A DNA stretch of 64,000 nt from Metallyticus violacea (taxonomy: Eukaryota; Arthropoda; Insecta; Mantodea; Metallyticidae): positions 170,142,501 to 170,206,500 of the forward strand of contig CM060833.1 of NCBI GenBank assembly GCA_030762175.1. The letters run 5' to 3'. The notes below the pieces were generated by a model. The model had not been told where the DNA came from. It ran no database searches and worked only from the letters and a program-made list of their open reading frames with translations. Of this stretch, positions 9,903 to 22,344 are shown piece after piece; within the stretch, counting starts at the first letter, position 1, and every line of letters starts with the position of its first letter. The translations under genes and the position numbers were made by a program.

Positions 9903-10915
9903 TTATTTACGCATCCTCATAATTTTGATGGTATTTCTCAAAATAGTCCCAGCTAGACTCAATGCACATGTCCCGGTGCTTCTCCCAGTCTTTAAAGACA
10001 TGCTGGAAACCATTTTTGACAGGACTTTCAGAATTGCCTCCGCAGTCTTCATCACTGCTTTTGATAACGGAAATTGATTCCAATGAAGGCGTTCCTTCAA
10101 TTTGAGAAAAAAGAAGTCACACGTGGCTAAATCTGACACACTTCACATCGAATTTTTGAGCTATTCAATAAAACTTGAGATGTTCGGTCGTGCAACATGC
10201 AGTTTATTGCACGGAACTGTGTGATATGACCTTGCAGAGTTTTCAGGACATCTCTGGTATTGCCCAGTGTGTACAGGTACATCTCATAAAGCGTTCCCTG
10301 AATATCCAAAAATGAGATGACCATTAGCAACTATTTTTGTGCGTGGGTGGGTGATGATGGAGATTTGCACACAGACTTTGCTATTTGCTTTCAGGACCGA
10401 AATGATGTAGTTTCATCAGCTTTGATAGAAACTCCGCATTATCTTCAACTGCACGCGAACTGAATCAGCACTCTTGGAACCCAACATGTGGGTGACACCC
10501 AATGACATTTTCAGTATTTCTGAAAGTGTTTTAATATTGGACGGTCTTCTCTCTCTGAATGACAGCAGCGGTGTTTGTTTTCGTTCGTTAGAGCACACCT
10601 GGAGCGCCGAGTCTGGAAATTAATTGCCTTTCTCCTTTAAATATTTTAAATCATTTCCAGCTGTGCTATAGGGAAGAACGTCCCCTCTATAAGTCTCTTC
10701 TAACATTGCATAAGATTCATCTGAAGATTTTATAAAACGAAAGTAAAATTTCAAAGCAAGTACGTCCGTTTTGCTGTGGACAGAACTGAACATATTTGAA
10801 CTTGCACATGTCTCACAGGCGGAAACTGTGACGACATTGAAGCCTAGTACCGCGTGTAAGAGGAGTGTTCTAACATTTTTTCGGCCAGACTCAGAGGTCG
10901 TGAAGATGAACAAAT
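9903..10915 (-). mobile_element. mariner transposase relic, nearly full length
   Basis: Reading the minus strand from about 10915, the frames give a mariner-like N-terminal HTH region (ALKFYFRFIKSSDESYAMLE, then ETYRGDVLP). A degraded linker with GRRPSNIKTLSEILKMSL-like sequence follows (10416-10598). Next comes MLMVISFLDIQGTLYEMYLY, equivalent to the V...FFD..G strand with its second catalytic aspartate (10250-10330). Last is the C-terminal SDLATCDFFFLKLKERLHW (10080-10139). Frame changes and stops between these pieces show it is dead. It lies head to head with a second mariner relic that starts about 350 bp to the right. Confidence 0.82.
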
Positions 10916-11261
10916 TACTATGATAGTTTTTAAATCTTTTAGATGGATGACCCTCTGTAAAGTTTCAGACTTGTGACGATCGTTTTACCGTAAACAAACT
11001 AGAGTTAACATTTTCTATAAATAGAAATGGATGAACTGAAATACGAACTGTATCAAGTACTTCGTTTTGAGGGGTTTAACCCTCACAGAAAAACAAAAGG
11101 AGTTAGATTCCACATTAAAGAATTCTTTCCCTTCGTTTTCGACGGTTAAAAGTGGACAGCTGAATTTAAGATGGACGTACATATGTATATTCAAGATTAG
11201 AGAACTCAAGGCGTCCCAAAACTGCTACAACCGAAGCGATTATGACAAAAATGCACAGTGC

Positions 11262-11965
11262 CGATCACAATGATCGCCGATTAAAGTTATATGCGAGTTG
11301 ACTGACATTGCAAAGACTTCGATAGACCATGTCTATTACATTTTACTCGAAGTTTTAGGTATGAGGAAGGCTTTCCGCTCAATGGGTGGCGCGTTTGTTA
11401 AAATGCACCAAAAACACATTCGTATGAACATTTCGCAAGAGTTTTTAGACTTGTTTAAACATAATTGCAGTCTCATTGAGTTTGTCCGACGTTTCATCCT
11501 GCACGGCAGAGATGAAGCAGTCTAAACAGTGGGTGATAACAGGTGAAAGTGCACCAAAGAAAGCCAAAACAGTTCCATTTTCAGGAAAAGTCATGGACAT
11601 GAAAAGGCATAGTACTCGTGGATTACTTTCAGAAGGTCAGAACCATCACCGGTAAGCATTGCTCTTCACTATTGGACCATCTGAAGGCTAAAAGTCCACA
11701 CCTTGCAAAAAATAAAGCTGTAGGTACTTAAACACGATAATGCGAATTCACACATCTGGAATTCTTGCTGCAAAACTGCACGACCTTCGCTTCAAGTGCT
11801 TCCACATTCGCCGGATTTGGCTCCCAGTTATTAACTTTTGTTCCAAACCTGAAGAAATGCTGAGTGGACGAATGTTCACATCAGGTGAGGTTAAAGCTGA
11901 TACAGACGCTAATTTTGCGCAGTTGACAAATATTATTTTACTGAGGGTATTAAAAAGCTGAATTT
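11262..11965 (+). mobile_element. mariner transposase relic (mauritiana/Mos1-like)
   Basis: Plus-strand landmarks in order: DIAKTSIDHVYYILLEVLGM (HTH) and ISQEFLDLFKHN. Then RRFILHGRDEAV, where the first catalytic aspartate of the MDETW-type motif is degraded. Next are KQWVITGESAPKKAKTVPFS and GKVMDM, then MRIHTSGILAAKLHDLRF in place of DNAPAHTS. HSPDLAPSY, the third catalytic motif, is still readable in another frame near 11795. MLSGRMFTSGEV closes the C-terminus. Stops and shifts interrupt the frame and the N-terminal 80 or so residues are lost. Confidence 0.85.
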
Positions 11966-14584
11966 GAAAAATAAAATAAAATAAACCTGTTAAATCGCGT
12001 GCTTTCTCAGGCCGAGAACTCCTAGAACGTCTCTCGTACACTACGCTTTAAGTTAACAAAAAATTATAAAGTTAATATTTTTGTGCTGGAAACAATGTCT
12101 GTAAAAATTGTAACTCTTTGTTGAATAGCCCTCGTAATGTTTATTCCAATATACCGCAACAAAGCGGAACATGAGAGGCGATCTAACAAAGTTGCGTTTT
12201 CATCTCTCAACAGAATCGTCACAAATGCTAACTGTCCTTGTATATTGTTAGCTTCAGAAAATTGGAATTTCTTCTTTATGCATTAGAAACTTTTTCTGGT
12301 TCCCCAGTTGTTCGCTTAGTTTTTAAATTATTTTGTCTTGTTTTTGTTTTTATTCTCCGTGCACGAGATATGACTTCGTTCTGTGTTTTTGGCGTTAATA
12401 CGCGGGTTTTATATTTCTAATCCATCCTTAAGTATCTCGTATAATCTTTATGGCCTTTTTATTTTGTATTTGTTGTTACCATTTAAATTTAATTCGTAAT
12501 ATCTTCCCTCTTTTAGTTGTGTGCCTTTCCACGTACTTGTTTTCGGTACCGAAATTTCTTTATTAAAATGTCAGTAAAACAAATTTTCTTATTCTCATTT
12601 TGTAGTATTTTTCTTATAATTACATTAACTAATTAAATGTTAATATTTTGGGGCAAATATATCTTAAATAATCGAATTGAGTTTTATCCATAATATTTTC
12701 TGTTATTAATATTTTCAGTCTTTTATTTTCCTAATATTAATCTACAATACTATTGAACTTTGGAAGTAATAACCGTTTTAGATGGCACTAGACCTTGCGC
12801 AGTTTTCAACTTATTAATAATAGTAATAGCAGTAGTCATAGGTAGCAGATACTGCAACTGACAGCGAGAGACATTGTGAGTCATCGGTTCGCGGTATTTG
12901 TGGGTGATGCGGACGTCATCATGCCGCAGGGCATCTTTGCCACATGTTTGCTTGCGTTTCATATTTAGTAGAAATGTTTTACCCGCTGAGAATGTTCTTT
13001 TTCCATGTGTTTCACCTGTCCTGACTTCAGCTTATCTCATTCTTATTTCTTCTATCACATTTTATTTACCGAGGCAAATATTCCAATATCTTGTAGATTT
13101 TTTTATTGTTTTTCTCTCTTGTATCCTCTTACTTGCAAGTAGGGATTTCATTTCTGCTAATTTTACTTTTTATTTATTTTTTGCTCAACATTATTTTTGT
13201 TGTTTCACAAATACTCTTTGACATTTTGAGATTTTATGTTATATCTTTCTTGTGATCGAATGATGAAAATGTTATACTGTCTAAAATTTTCTTTTGAATG
13301 ATTCCTTTTGCACATTAAGCTGTTTCTCTCGAAATAGTGTAACTTTTATTTTACTGTAGACATTTCCAAAATGTATTCTGTACAATTTGCGTAGTTCAAA
13401 GATATTCTTTTGTATCTCTTGTTGAATATTACATATTAAGTGAAATTAATACATTTGCTGTTGCTGAAATTTATTCCTTTATTTGTTAATTTATTTCATT
13501 CTTTTGTAAATTCTTCTGCATTGAATAAAAGTGGTGAAAGATTAAATAGTTCTTTAATTATATTAACATCAACATAAAATTGCATTTATTTTCTGTTTTT
13601 GAAGCAAGTATTATGTTTTATAAAAAAACTTTACGTTCTGCAACATTTTTTTCTCTTAAAATTGTCCATAGTTTTGTTCGTGAGCTATTAAGGTGATTAT
13701 GAATGCTATGTTTATATAATTGTATATGGTCTTCTTGGTGTGAATCTGTTTTATTCTGCTATTAAGAAGGTTTCTGAAATCATTTAAACGGAATAGATAA
13801 ATCGTTGAGTACATTTTTTTTAATGTTCATACCTCTATACCTATCGCAAATTTTCGGATTTCGTTTCTTATAAATAGGGTAAACTATAGTTTGGAATTTT
13901 CTCGTTGCCCACAAGTTAGATTGTTTTTGTGGTAACGAAGTTATTGTGTGGTAGCATGATTTCATAACAGAATTGGGCTGCAGAAATAAAATAAAATAAA
14001 AAAAAGCAACATTAGTGCAAAGTGTGAAAACAGGTAACGATTTTTTCTGGAGAGGACGTTCTGTTCTTAACTTTAGAAAAATGAAAAAGGGTTTTTTGCG
14101 TTAACACCTTCGCGGAAAAATCAATCTACTTATTGAAATTATACTTATTTCATAGTGAAAAAAAAAACGGGATTTTTTTTTATAAAACATCAGAGCGTCA
14201 ATTGTAATATGCACTTAAAATGACCAACATTTTCAATTATAATTATTTTAAAGTAATTTAAGTAATGTTATGTAAGTAATCATGTAGTTTATAAAGTGGT
14301 TCCATTTTTGGAATCACAGTAGCTTAGTTGGTTAGGTTTTCAGCACGAAAGACTGAAGATCTGTCTTGATTTTCCTCTTCACCTAATGTCTTACACACGA
14401 CTAGTGAGAAAGAACACTTTCTATTTATAAATAAAGTAAATTCGACACTTGACTGTTGCGAAGTTGCGTGAATGTACGAAGAGAAAAAACAAAGTGTTTT
14501 CATTAAACTGAGAAAAACAAGAGGAAGAGGAAATAGATAAATTATTTCTTTGATGATGAAGCTAGGGCTGTGTTAATTTTGCGC
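11966..14584. other. Long T-rich non-coding stretch
   Basis: About 2.6 kb, strongly T-rich on the plus strand (A-rich on the minus), especially 12.2-13.8 kb. It has many short F/L/I-rich frames and no SINE or transposase match. It could be intronic or an old A-rich retroelement on the minus strand, but nothing identifies it. Confidence 0.45.
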
Positions 14585-14990
14585 TACTAACTTCAAATAT
14601 GGCTAAAGGCGACAAATCTTCTGCTACTCTCTGTGACCTCTCCAATTTATCGCTGTGCAAAAACCTGCTTTACGTGCTGACGAACATTCTGTCTAAGATG
14701 AGCTGGAGCTCCATCTTGTTAGAAATACATGTCATCCCTGGGGGTTGGCTGAATATGAAAACAAATTCGCGATTGTAATTTTGAAGCAAATGCAAATATC
14801 TGCAAGCTGTTAGGTTTCTGTAAAGAAGAAGAACCAATAGTATGATAACCAACGTTACCAGCCCAAACATTAGATTTATGTGAATGCGGTGAATTTATGT
14901 GGTTATGTGGTTCTCCGTCCATTGTGGATTTACTTCTGAGCAGTATCGGCAGAATTTGTCTTCCTCTAAGAATAATGCGCTGTATCACTA
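14585..14990 (-). mobile_element. Tc1/IS630-type transposase relic, catalytic-core fragment
   Basis: On the minus strand: DGEPHNHINSPHSHKSNVWA then GNVGYHTIGSSSLQ. This matches the family strand SVNVWAGIVGD.LIGP that carries the region before the second catalytic aspartate. QDGAPAH (about 14700-14720) gives that second aspartate, and the reading then ends with QRWIGEVTESSRR-like sequence in place of RWIGR.GP..WPPRSPD. Both ends are missing. Dead fragment. Confidence 0.75.
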
Positions 14991-15608
14991 ATTCACAAAA
15001 CTGAATTCTTCTATCGGGATTTAATTTTAATAAAGGTATTGTTCGGAACTTTTAAGGCTTTTCATCATGGAACTTTTGACTTATATTTTATTTTAATGAC
15101 AAATTTGTGGTAGAAACTTTTGGATTTTGAGTGCTTTATGCTGCTAGTTCGAGTAAATTCTTTGCGATTCTTGTAACGTGTATGTGGAATAGATTTGCAA
15201 TCCGGATGCATATATTAAAAATACGTCGCCTCTCGATGCGACCATTGCCAGCCATAATTAAAGTTATAATTCTTTCCCTTTCGCTCAACATCAGGCAGAG
15301 CTATTTAACACACTAGATATCAGATTTAACCCCTTAAATAAGACGTTTCTGCATCAGTAAACATGATTTCGTGCATATAAACAAAGGACAGTACATATTT
15401 ATGTTTGACAAAGCGCATTAAACGAAATAAGCGTTTTATTATTTTTTGTTTTCTTGATTTAGCAACAATAAATTGGTACAAATGTATGTACTATGAATAT
15501 ATTTTGAAAATCTCTTAATGTGCATTATTTAAATTTATTTAACTCCGATTTAAAATAAGGAGTTACTTCTGTTTAAACCGAAAGACGAAAGGAGTCGTTA
15601 ATACTTTT

Positions 15609-15830
15609 GTGTTCTCAGTGTATGGCTATATTCACATGTCACTGAACCGTATGCTTCATACGGGAGTTGTAACTAACCCTGTTAATAAGCGAGCGACATT
15701 GTTCGGGATCAGTAAGAGAACGCTGACAGTTTATGACACTAGAATTAAATGGATACATAAGGGGTCTCCATTCCCTAAGAAATTGAGGGTGCAGCCATCA
15801 TATTCTGATTTTTGGACAATAAGTGGAACA
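15609..15830 (+). mobile_element. Possible N-terminal fragment of an IS630-like DDE transposase
   Basis: The frame contains VVTNPVNKRATLFGISKRTL followed by TVYDTRIKWIHKGSPFPKKL. The order (short helix, ..RA....GIS.RT...., then a linker with SP.KK.R) is that of the N-terminal HTH domain of insect IS630-like DDE elements, whose catalytic part is represented at 22.3-22.8 kb. No catalytic motif is present here, so the call rests on this one HTH-like region. Confidence 0.42.
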
Positions 15831-18289
15831 AGAAGTGATTATTATAGAAATTTGTTTATATATTTCTTTTAAAAACTACAAGATGCAATCAAGTTGAGGC
15901 TGGTGTGCACTTTGCTCAGGGTACTGTTTCAAGTATTGCAATGGTTAAGCGTTGGAACTCTGAAACATCATGCATACTCTCCAGATCTGTTCCTAACACT
16001 GTAGAGGGAGCAAATGGTGCCAAGTTATGAAGTCATGGAGGCTATAACCACAGGTGGGGCAACCCTTCCACTAGAAAGATGAGGGCATCGTTATAGTCTT
16101 CTTTGAAGAATATGTTGAAAAGTGAGATAACAATAAATATTTTAAACAAACTAGAAATATTCAATAGTAGAGCACAAGAATCCTGATGAAATCTGGTAAA
16201 CTACAGATTAACAAATTTCTCTAAAACTAGTCTAAGTTGCAATAGATTGGCAAATTTAAAGAAAGATATTGTGAAGAATATAAACGATTATCCAATATTT
16301 TAACAGTAACAAGGGAAAACTGGAATATGGTGATAATCTGAGGAGAGAAAAGTGTACGGGAAGAGCAAGAGCCGAAGAAAATGAATAAACCAAATGCCTT
16401 AGACGAGATTCGATCTCGCAGTTTTGAACGTCTTGTCGATTAATCACCAAGACTGTGACGAAGTGTTTCGCGGAAAGGAGGCCTTATAGGAAGAGAGGAG
16501 AATGTATATTTTAATTTACGCCATATTTACGGAGGAAGATAAACTGTGGCGAGCAGCATCCGGAGAGAATGCCCAGAATAAGCACGTTACGCAATCCGGT
16601 ATTGTGTAACGTTTTCTCCACTCGCAAGGATTTATGTGAGGAGCTTAAAGGCGCATGAATAACAAATGTTGAAAGGCTGGCAACTTGAGTGTCTTTATTG
16701 CCGAGGAGCAATGGGGGCGGGTCGGGACCTCCTTGATGCCAGCTTTTTAAAAATACATATTAGTATTATGATGTTTACGTTTGCAGCTCACTAACCCCGC
16801 AATTCCATGCCGTGAAGGACAAATGGTCAAGTAAAAATCAAAGTGTAGCATTCTAATAATGTTGCTGTAATAAACAAATTAAAGCAAGATGTACTAGCAG
16901 GCTTCTATAATTAATGCAACAGTTTCCCCCCTCAGCCAGTATATCTTGGAAAAAGACAATAGTTTATGTACGGTATCTTTCAAACTTCAAACATTATCTC
17001 ATACCTTGTTCTGTATGCATTACAAATGCAGTACCTTGATGTCCGTTTTAATTAACAGCAGTAATTGGCTTTTTTGGCAGAAAATGAGGCCATCCGGAGT
17101 TCTTGGGCTAAAAGGAGGAGGCCGAGTCGGTCTCAGGCTCTGGGCGGTCGCAGTATGCACTTGCAACGATGGACGATCGGCGAACTCGCTGTTGAACCGA
17201 TAGTATTGACACAATAATTCACCAGCTGGATGTTAAACAGTTTCCTCGAAGTCTAACTCTGTTCAAAGTTGCTTGCTCGTTGAGCGTTTGAAGATGAAGG
17301 ACATTCTTAATCAGCTTTATGAAGCAGGATTCATTACTTTGACACTTGAGACCAAAAGACAGGCAATCCGTGCAGTGGTATATCGAGGGGATAGTTGAAA
17401 ACAAAGCCATCAGCCGGTGAAGCCATCTGGTAATTATTTTGATATGTGCATTGCCTCCTGACGAAACATTAACTCCGAAGTTGAAGCGGCTATGACCAAA
17501 GTTTGTTCTTCACTGCATTGCAAAGCCACATACAAGTGTGCGAAGAGATCACTAAAGCTCGGTGGACTGCCTTTCCTCACCCGTACCCTGTGACTTAGTT
17601 CACTAAAAAATGCAGTCCATGGAAGGATTTGGATGATGCATATGATCATGATGCATATCGCGATACATTTTGTAGCTTTATGATCACTGAAATAGATTTT
17701 GCCTTACCTTAATATCTACCATTAGAGTTTCATTTACTCACGAACTTTAAAAGCCCGACTTTATTCATATTTGCTAAGAAGCGTATGCAGTTTATACAAG
17801 ATTATAAATTGTGTCAACAAAGAGGCATTATCGAAATATATATTTTTTTATTTCCCAAAATGTAGGTCATGAGACGTAGCACTGCTACGACAGAGAAATA
17901 CTACGTACTTATTAATAATAAACGCACCTTTTCCATTAAATTAGCTCATTATGTACACAATAAATAAATAAATGTACTTCCTTATTACATATCAGCATTT
18001 GATCATGAGTTGTGCAATACTTTAAACCTGATTACAGATCTTTTATACTTTTCATGTCATCTTGCTGAAGAGCTAGTGTTAAACAAAATGACTATACTGC
18101 ATATTGACTCTGATTTACGAAGTACCAGAAGCATAACAAAATTATTGCAGGATTGCTTGTGATTAGGGTACATATATTATCTGCGATTTTATTTGTTACA
18201 TTCTTCCTGAGCGAAGCAGAATTTCTCCCACAGCTTTAAGAAATGGCATCCAGAAGTTTCTAGTTTTTTTTTTTAATTAATGCAAAAGT
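15831..18289. other. Unassigned non-coding region with less AT-rich patches
   Basis: No transposase or SINE seen. 16.55-16.75 kb and 17.05-17.60 kb are richer in GC than their surroundings and contain mixed non-repetitive sequence. Both could be conserved non-coding DNA, but I see no frame with a recognisable domain. Confidence 0.4.
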
Positions 18290-19340
18290 ACGTTTCAAAT
18301 AATCCAACTGAAAGTATGAGAATGGTGAATATCTTGGTTTGATATAAAGAGAAAAAGTTCATTCTTGCAACGTATTTTATTTTTTACATATTCTCTAGCG
18401 TTTCTCCAGGTTGAAAGGAATTTCTTCTAGGCCCCTAAATTGCTCTTTTTACCTCCTGCATAACCTCTTCATTAGACTTAAATTTGTATCCAGTCGAGTT
18501 TTGGGGACAGATTTTAAATCGAGGGAGCGAAATCAGGCAGATAGCATGGATGGGGAAGCATTTCAAATCGTAGTTCGGTCAATTTGTTCTGAGTTTATAT
18601 CCAGTCGAGTTTTGGGGACAGATTTTAAATCGAGGGAGCGAAATCAGGCAGATAGCATGGATGGGGAAGCATTTCAAATCGTAGTTCGGTCAATTTGTTC
18701 TGAGCGACGCGGTTTGAATGCACCGGCGAATTGTCACGGTAAAACAACACTTTTTTTCCGTCATTTTCCGCGATCGCCGTTTTCAATCTCTCCAAAAGTG
18801 ATGCATAGTATTCTCCAGTGATTGTTTTCCGCTTCTCCAAGTAGTCTATCAAGAGAATTGCTTTTGCGTCTCAAAAAACTGATCATTTTCATTCTAGCGG
18901 ATGCATTCAGGCTTTTTCGGAGCCGGTTCGTCTCGTGCGATTTTTTGTTTTGTTTCCGAGGTATAATAATAAATCCATGTTTCGACCACAGTCGCAAAAA
19001 GCGTAATAATCGGTTGCATTCTTCTTGAAACTTTTCTTACAGTCGGCCATGTTCGCTTTTGCTCCATTGTGAGAAGACGCGGCACCCAGCTTGCGCACTT
19101 TTTTTAATCTGTAATTTATTATTCCAAATAAAATGAACCCGTTTAGTTCTGATGCTCGTAGCTTCTTTCACTCGTCTGTAAACCAAAACATCATCATTCA
19201 CTTTATCGATGATTTCTGGCATGCAAGCTGATTTTGGTGCGTCTTAGATGATTTTTCTTCACGTTTGAACTCGTGTACCCATAGTCGAGCGGTTTCATAG
19301 AAAGTGCATCACTATCCATTGAGGGCAAAATCCTCTCATG
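18290..19340 (-). mobile_element. mariner transposase relic, nearly full length, with internal duplication
   Basis: Minus-strand landmarks in order: WVHEFKREEKSSK near 19.28 kb, then MPEIIDKVNDDVLVYRRVKE and RVHFIWNNKLQIKK (HTH). MPRLLTMEQKRTWPTV and ETWIYYYTSETKQK (first catalytic region) come next. A frameshifted KVM strand at 18.85-18.90 kb precedes IDYLEKRKTITGEYYASLLE. Then KKVLFYRDNSPVHS (second catalytic D of the DNAPVH motif), KLTELRFEMLPHPCYLPDFA (third catalytic D region) and finally KFKSNEEVMQEVKRAI. Frameshifts and stops make it inactive. A perfect 107-bp tandem duplication disrupts the segment after the third catalytic region (see the repeat at 18487-18704). Confidence 0.9.
18487..18704. 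repeat. Perfect 107-bp tandem duplication inside a mariner relic
   Basis: Copy 1 at 18487-18593 and copy 2 at 18598-18704, period 111 with a 4-bp spacer. I compared both copies base by base and found no difference. Because the host mariner is full of older damage, the duplication is much younger than the insertion, or it is an assembly artefact. Confidence 0.93.
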
Positions 19341-21119
19341 ACTTTCCTTTGCTGTTTTCCCTTTCAGGAAGAACTACACATGTTTCGATCCTGTAGCTGA
19401 GACTAATCGGCAGGTCGGAACATCAGGAAAGGGGCCGGTTACTCTTAAGCCGAGTGCCACAAGTGAATATGAAGAATACAGTTATGAGTCGGGACTGATA
19501 GAAAGTATAAGAAAATCAAGACATTTTTGTACATTTTGAGGATTGCACTGTGCTCTTTAAATCATGCTACCGCCATTTAACTTTTGCAGAGCCTGAAGAA
19601 GTCGTAGTTGATGTTAACGCGCGCGCGGATCTATTACGCCTGTATGGGTTTGTTCGGTTGGTGCAAGCGCGCGCGACTGGCAGATTGAGTGGAACGCAGA
19701 ATGCTATGCCAGAGGAACATAATCTTCCTGCTACCCACTCATATGTTGTTGTTTTGGAACGTTAAATTGATAGAACGTGCAGAGGTTAAACACGAAACTA
19801 AACTTATTTTACTATTATATATGCTCTGTAGTGTTTGATGTCGTTTAATTTTAGATCACTGGAATATTATATTCATTCTTTTCAATGCATAGAATTCTGT
19901 AAAATTAAAATGATATATTTTGACAGTTTAGGCATTTCTATTAATTTTATCCCGATATTGATATATGACAATATTCTAGGAGTATTTACGGATGGTGCCG
20001 GTATTTATGGTATGCTGGTAGCAAGTTCCTACAGCAATACCTATGAATTGCGTTACATACGACTTTCGAAAAAGTTACGGAAACTGTTACTGCATTGCTC
20101 CTATGAAGGGTAGTGCCATTGACTTACAATGTACATAATCGTTATAGGCCCCTGACCTTGACTTGCTTTATTTATCAGCTCTTATTTCTGCTGAATGAAA
20201 GCGCTGGGGAAGGACAGTCAATTCACCATTGCTGTACAATTTAGGGAATGCGTAATGAGTACTGTGCGTTGATCATTGCACAAATCAATTATATCACCAA
20301 TGCTTTCTAAATAGAGTCCAAAACACTACATAGTCAGAATAGAGAAATTCTTTCAAATATTGGAACCGGTATGTGGGATGTTATAGACGATGACTTCGTT
20401 GATTTATGTTATACACTTATGGCGATTTAAATGTGGGCCGCCGTCAATTGGGCCAGCAGTATTGGTGTCCAAACAATGCTGATGTTCTCTCCAGCTGCGT
20501 AGCTCCAGCCGTCGCGATACTTCGGCTGCCATCCTTCATTTGTTATTACTCCCGTTCCAAAGAAAGAATGATTGCCTCAGGTTGATTTGCTGGTTCTACT
20601 GACCCTAGGTCAATGGGAAAAATAAGATGATAAATGAGGACACGTCGAAGAGTATGTTGAATACATAATTTATTGAGTAACTTCTGTTGAGTCCCTAAAG
20701 TGCTCACCGTTTATCATGGGAGCGGAGATTGCGAATATGTTGCACTAATTAATAGACAGTTAAGCCTATTACATTACAATGAATTTAACATGTCCTACTG
20801 TTGTCGAAATTAAACTTTACTATTTAACACATACTTTCACTATAAATTCACGAGTCTTATCTCTGCTGAAATTTTACTTGCAATAACGCCATCTGACGCG
20901 GTCGAATTTAAAATTAGAATGACGCGGTGTATTGCTGTCGAAGTTTGACTTGAGGTGAAGCTTACGGCATCAGATGGCCGGTACGATGGTAGGTCCATAA
21001 TCCACAAGTTTTCGGCGTAACCATTTTCTAGGTATGATAAGGACAAAAACTATATTTCACTTTTCAATAAGTTACACTTTATTACAATACACTTCTCACA
21101 TCTATGAATTAACATTTCA
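19341..21119. other. Unassigned non-coding region
   Basis: No relic recognised. A small CpG-rich spot at 19617-19680 has two GCGCGCGC tracts. 20.43-20.62 kb is less AT-rich than its flanks, without a recognisable frame. Confidence 0.4.
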
Positions 21120-21545
21120 ACCCCCCTTCCCAAAAATATAGTCGGAAATCTTGTCTGCATAATGGGCATAAACAGCATTAATCACTTCGTCACACTTAAA
21201 TTTCCTTCCTTGAAGATCCTTCTTGAGTTTTGAGAAGAGAGTTAGATCTGGGCTGTAGATGACCGATATCCTTGAAGCCATATTTCTTCACAGCTTCCTT
21301 TGCAGCAAGAGTTGTGTGCATAGGCGCGTTGTTGTGAAGAATGAAGAGTATTCCTTCACAGTTCCAAAAGATGTTACCATGATCTTCTTGGTTGACTGAG
21401 AGATCATGGGCTTTAGAGGCGGTGCTTCGCCAGGTTTTCGCCACTCCAATGATTATCCTTTGGACAAGGGATAATAGTTTCATCTTCTGTAACAATGGTT
21501 TGCAGAACTCTCTCTCGTTGCCACGGCAGAGCTCCAAAAATGCCT
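21120..21545 (-). mobile_element. mariner transposase relic with deleted core segment
   Basis: The minus strand reads SLVQRIIIGVAKTWRSTASK and then NIFWNCEGILFI (the second-strand WD.EG motif). It is followed without the usual 35-40 residues by LHNNAPMHTTLAAKEAVKKY and GFKDIGH (DNAP.HT motif with D changed to N). A frame change then gives SPDLTLFSKLKKDLQGRKF-like sequence and DEVINAVYAHYADKISDY. The in-frame join shows a clean internal deletion between the second and third catalytic strands. The N-terminal domain is absent. Confidence 0.84.
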
Positions 21546-22344
21546 GACAACATCGCTTCGGTGTTTCTGCTACTTTGTTGATTCATGCTCAGTAGAACAA
21601 GGAGAGGAGTTCAATAGTGTAAATAAGCACGCGACGCAACTAATGCAATATTGGTACTTTATTGTGTTCAAAATCTTTCGCGTCCTCTTAGGACTTAGCT
21701 GCCACTAGTTGAACAAGGGAGTACTGTGTGAGTTGCAGTGTATATCTTACAACTAAGTGCCTGCTTCGGAATAATAAGTGTCTCTCGCCGCGTATGAAAC
21801 TTTACAGAAAAGAGTCGCGATGTGTGAAACTGATGACGGCGTATGTCAAGTGAGAACTGAGTAACTGAACTGCGTCACATGAGCTTTCGCGGGTTTAAAG
21901 TCTTGTCTTTATTTATCAATAGTGGTTTAAGTTCATCTGCCACACATACCATTCGCTATTTTTGAAAGTTTTGAAATTTTGAAAGTGTTGACATTAGATA
22001 GTTTAAAGGCTAAGTGTACAACGGCTTTCGAGTTCAAGGATCTAACGCATTTAAAAGTCCCTAGGTTTATTAACCCTGCAACGGGAGTCCTTTTAAAGGT
22101 AGCATCATACCCGAACTTCTGGTTTATTGCATGGAGTTTTATGGCCCTCTTGACTTTCCAAGCTACCGTAACAGAAACACGAGACTTTCTTCTTTATCAA
22201 CTTTGTAAAATTCGTATGCTAACATTATGCTATTATATGTACATATATACATACATAATATCTACAGGACTAATTACAATGCATGAAATATTACGATAAT
22301 TAGGTTCGTAACATACATACATAATATATATCAGTAATAACTGT
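21546..22344. other. Unassigned non-coding stretch
   Basis: A 106-codon plus frame at 21979-22299 has no recognisable domain. It could include a decayed 5' part of the IS630-like relic that starts just after it, but I see no motif to prove that. Confidence 0.4.

Noticed and set aside
18411..18821. 136-codon plus frame with a repeated segment, looking like a tandem-repeat protein
   Set aside because: It is the antisense of the mariner relic; the repeat is the 107-bp DNA duplication.
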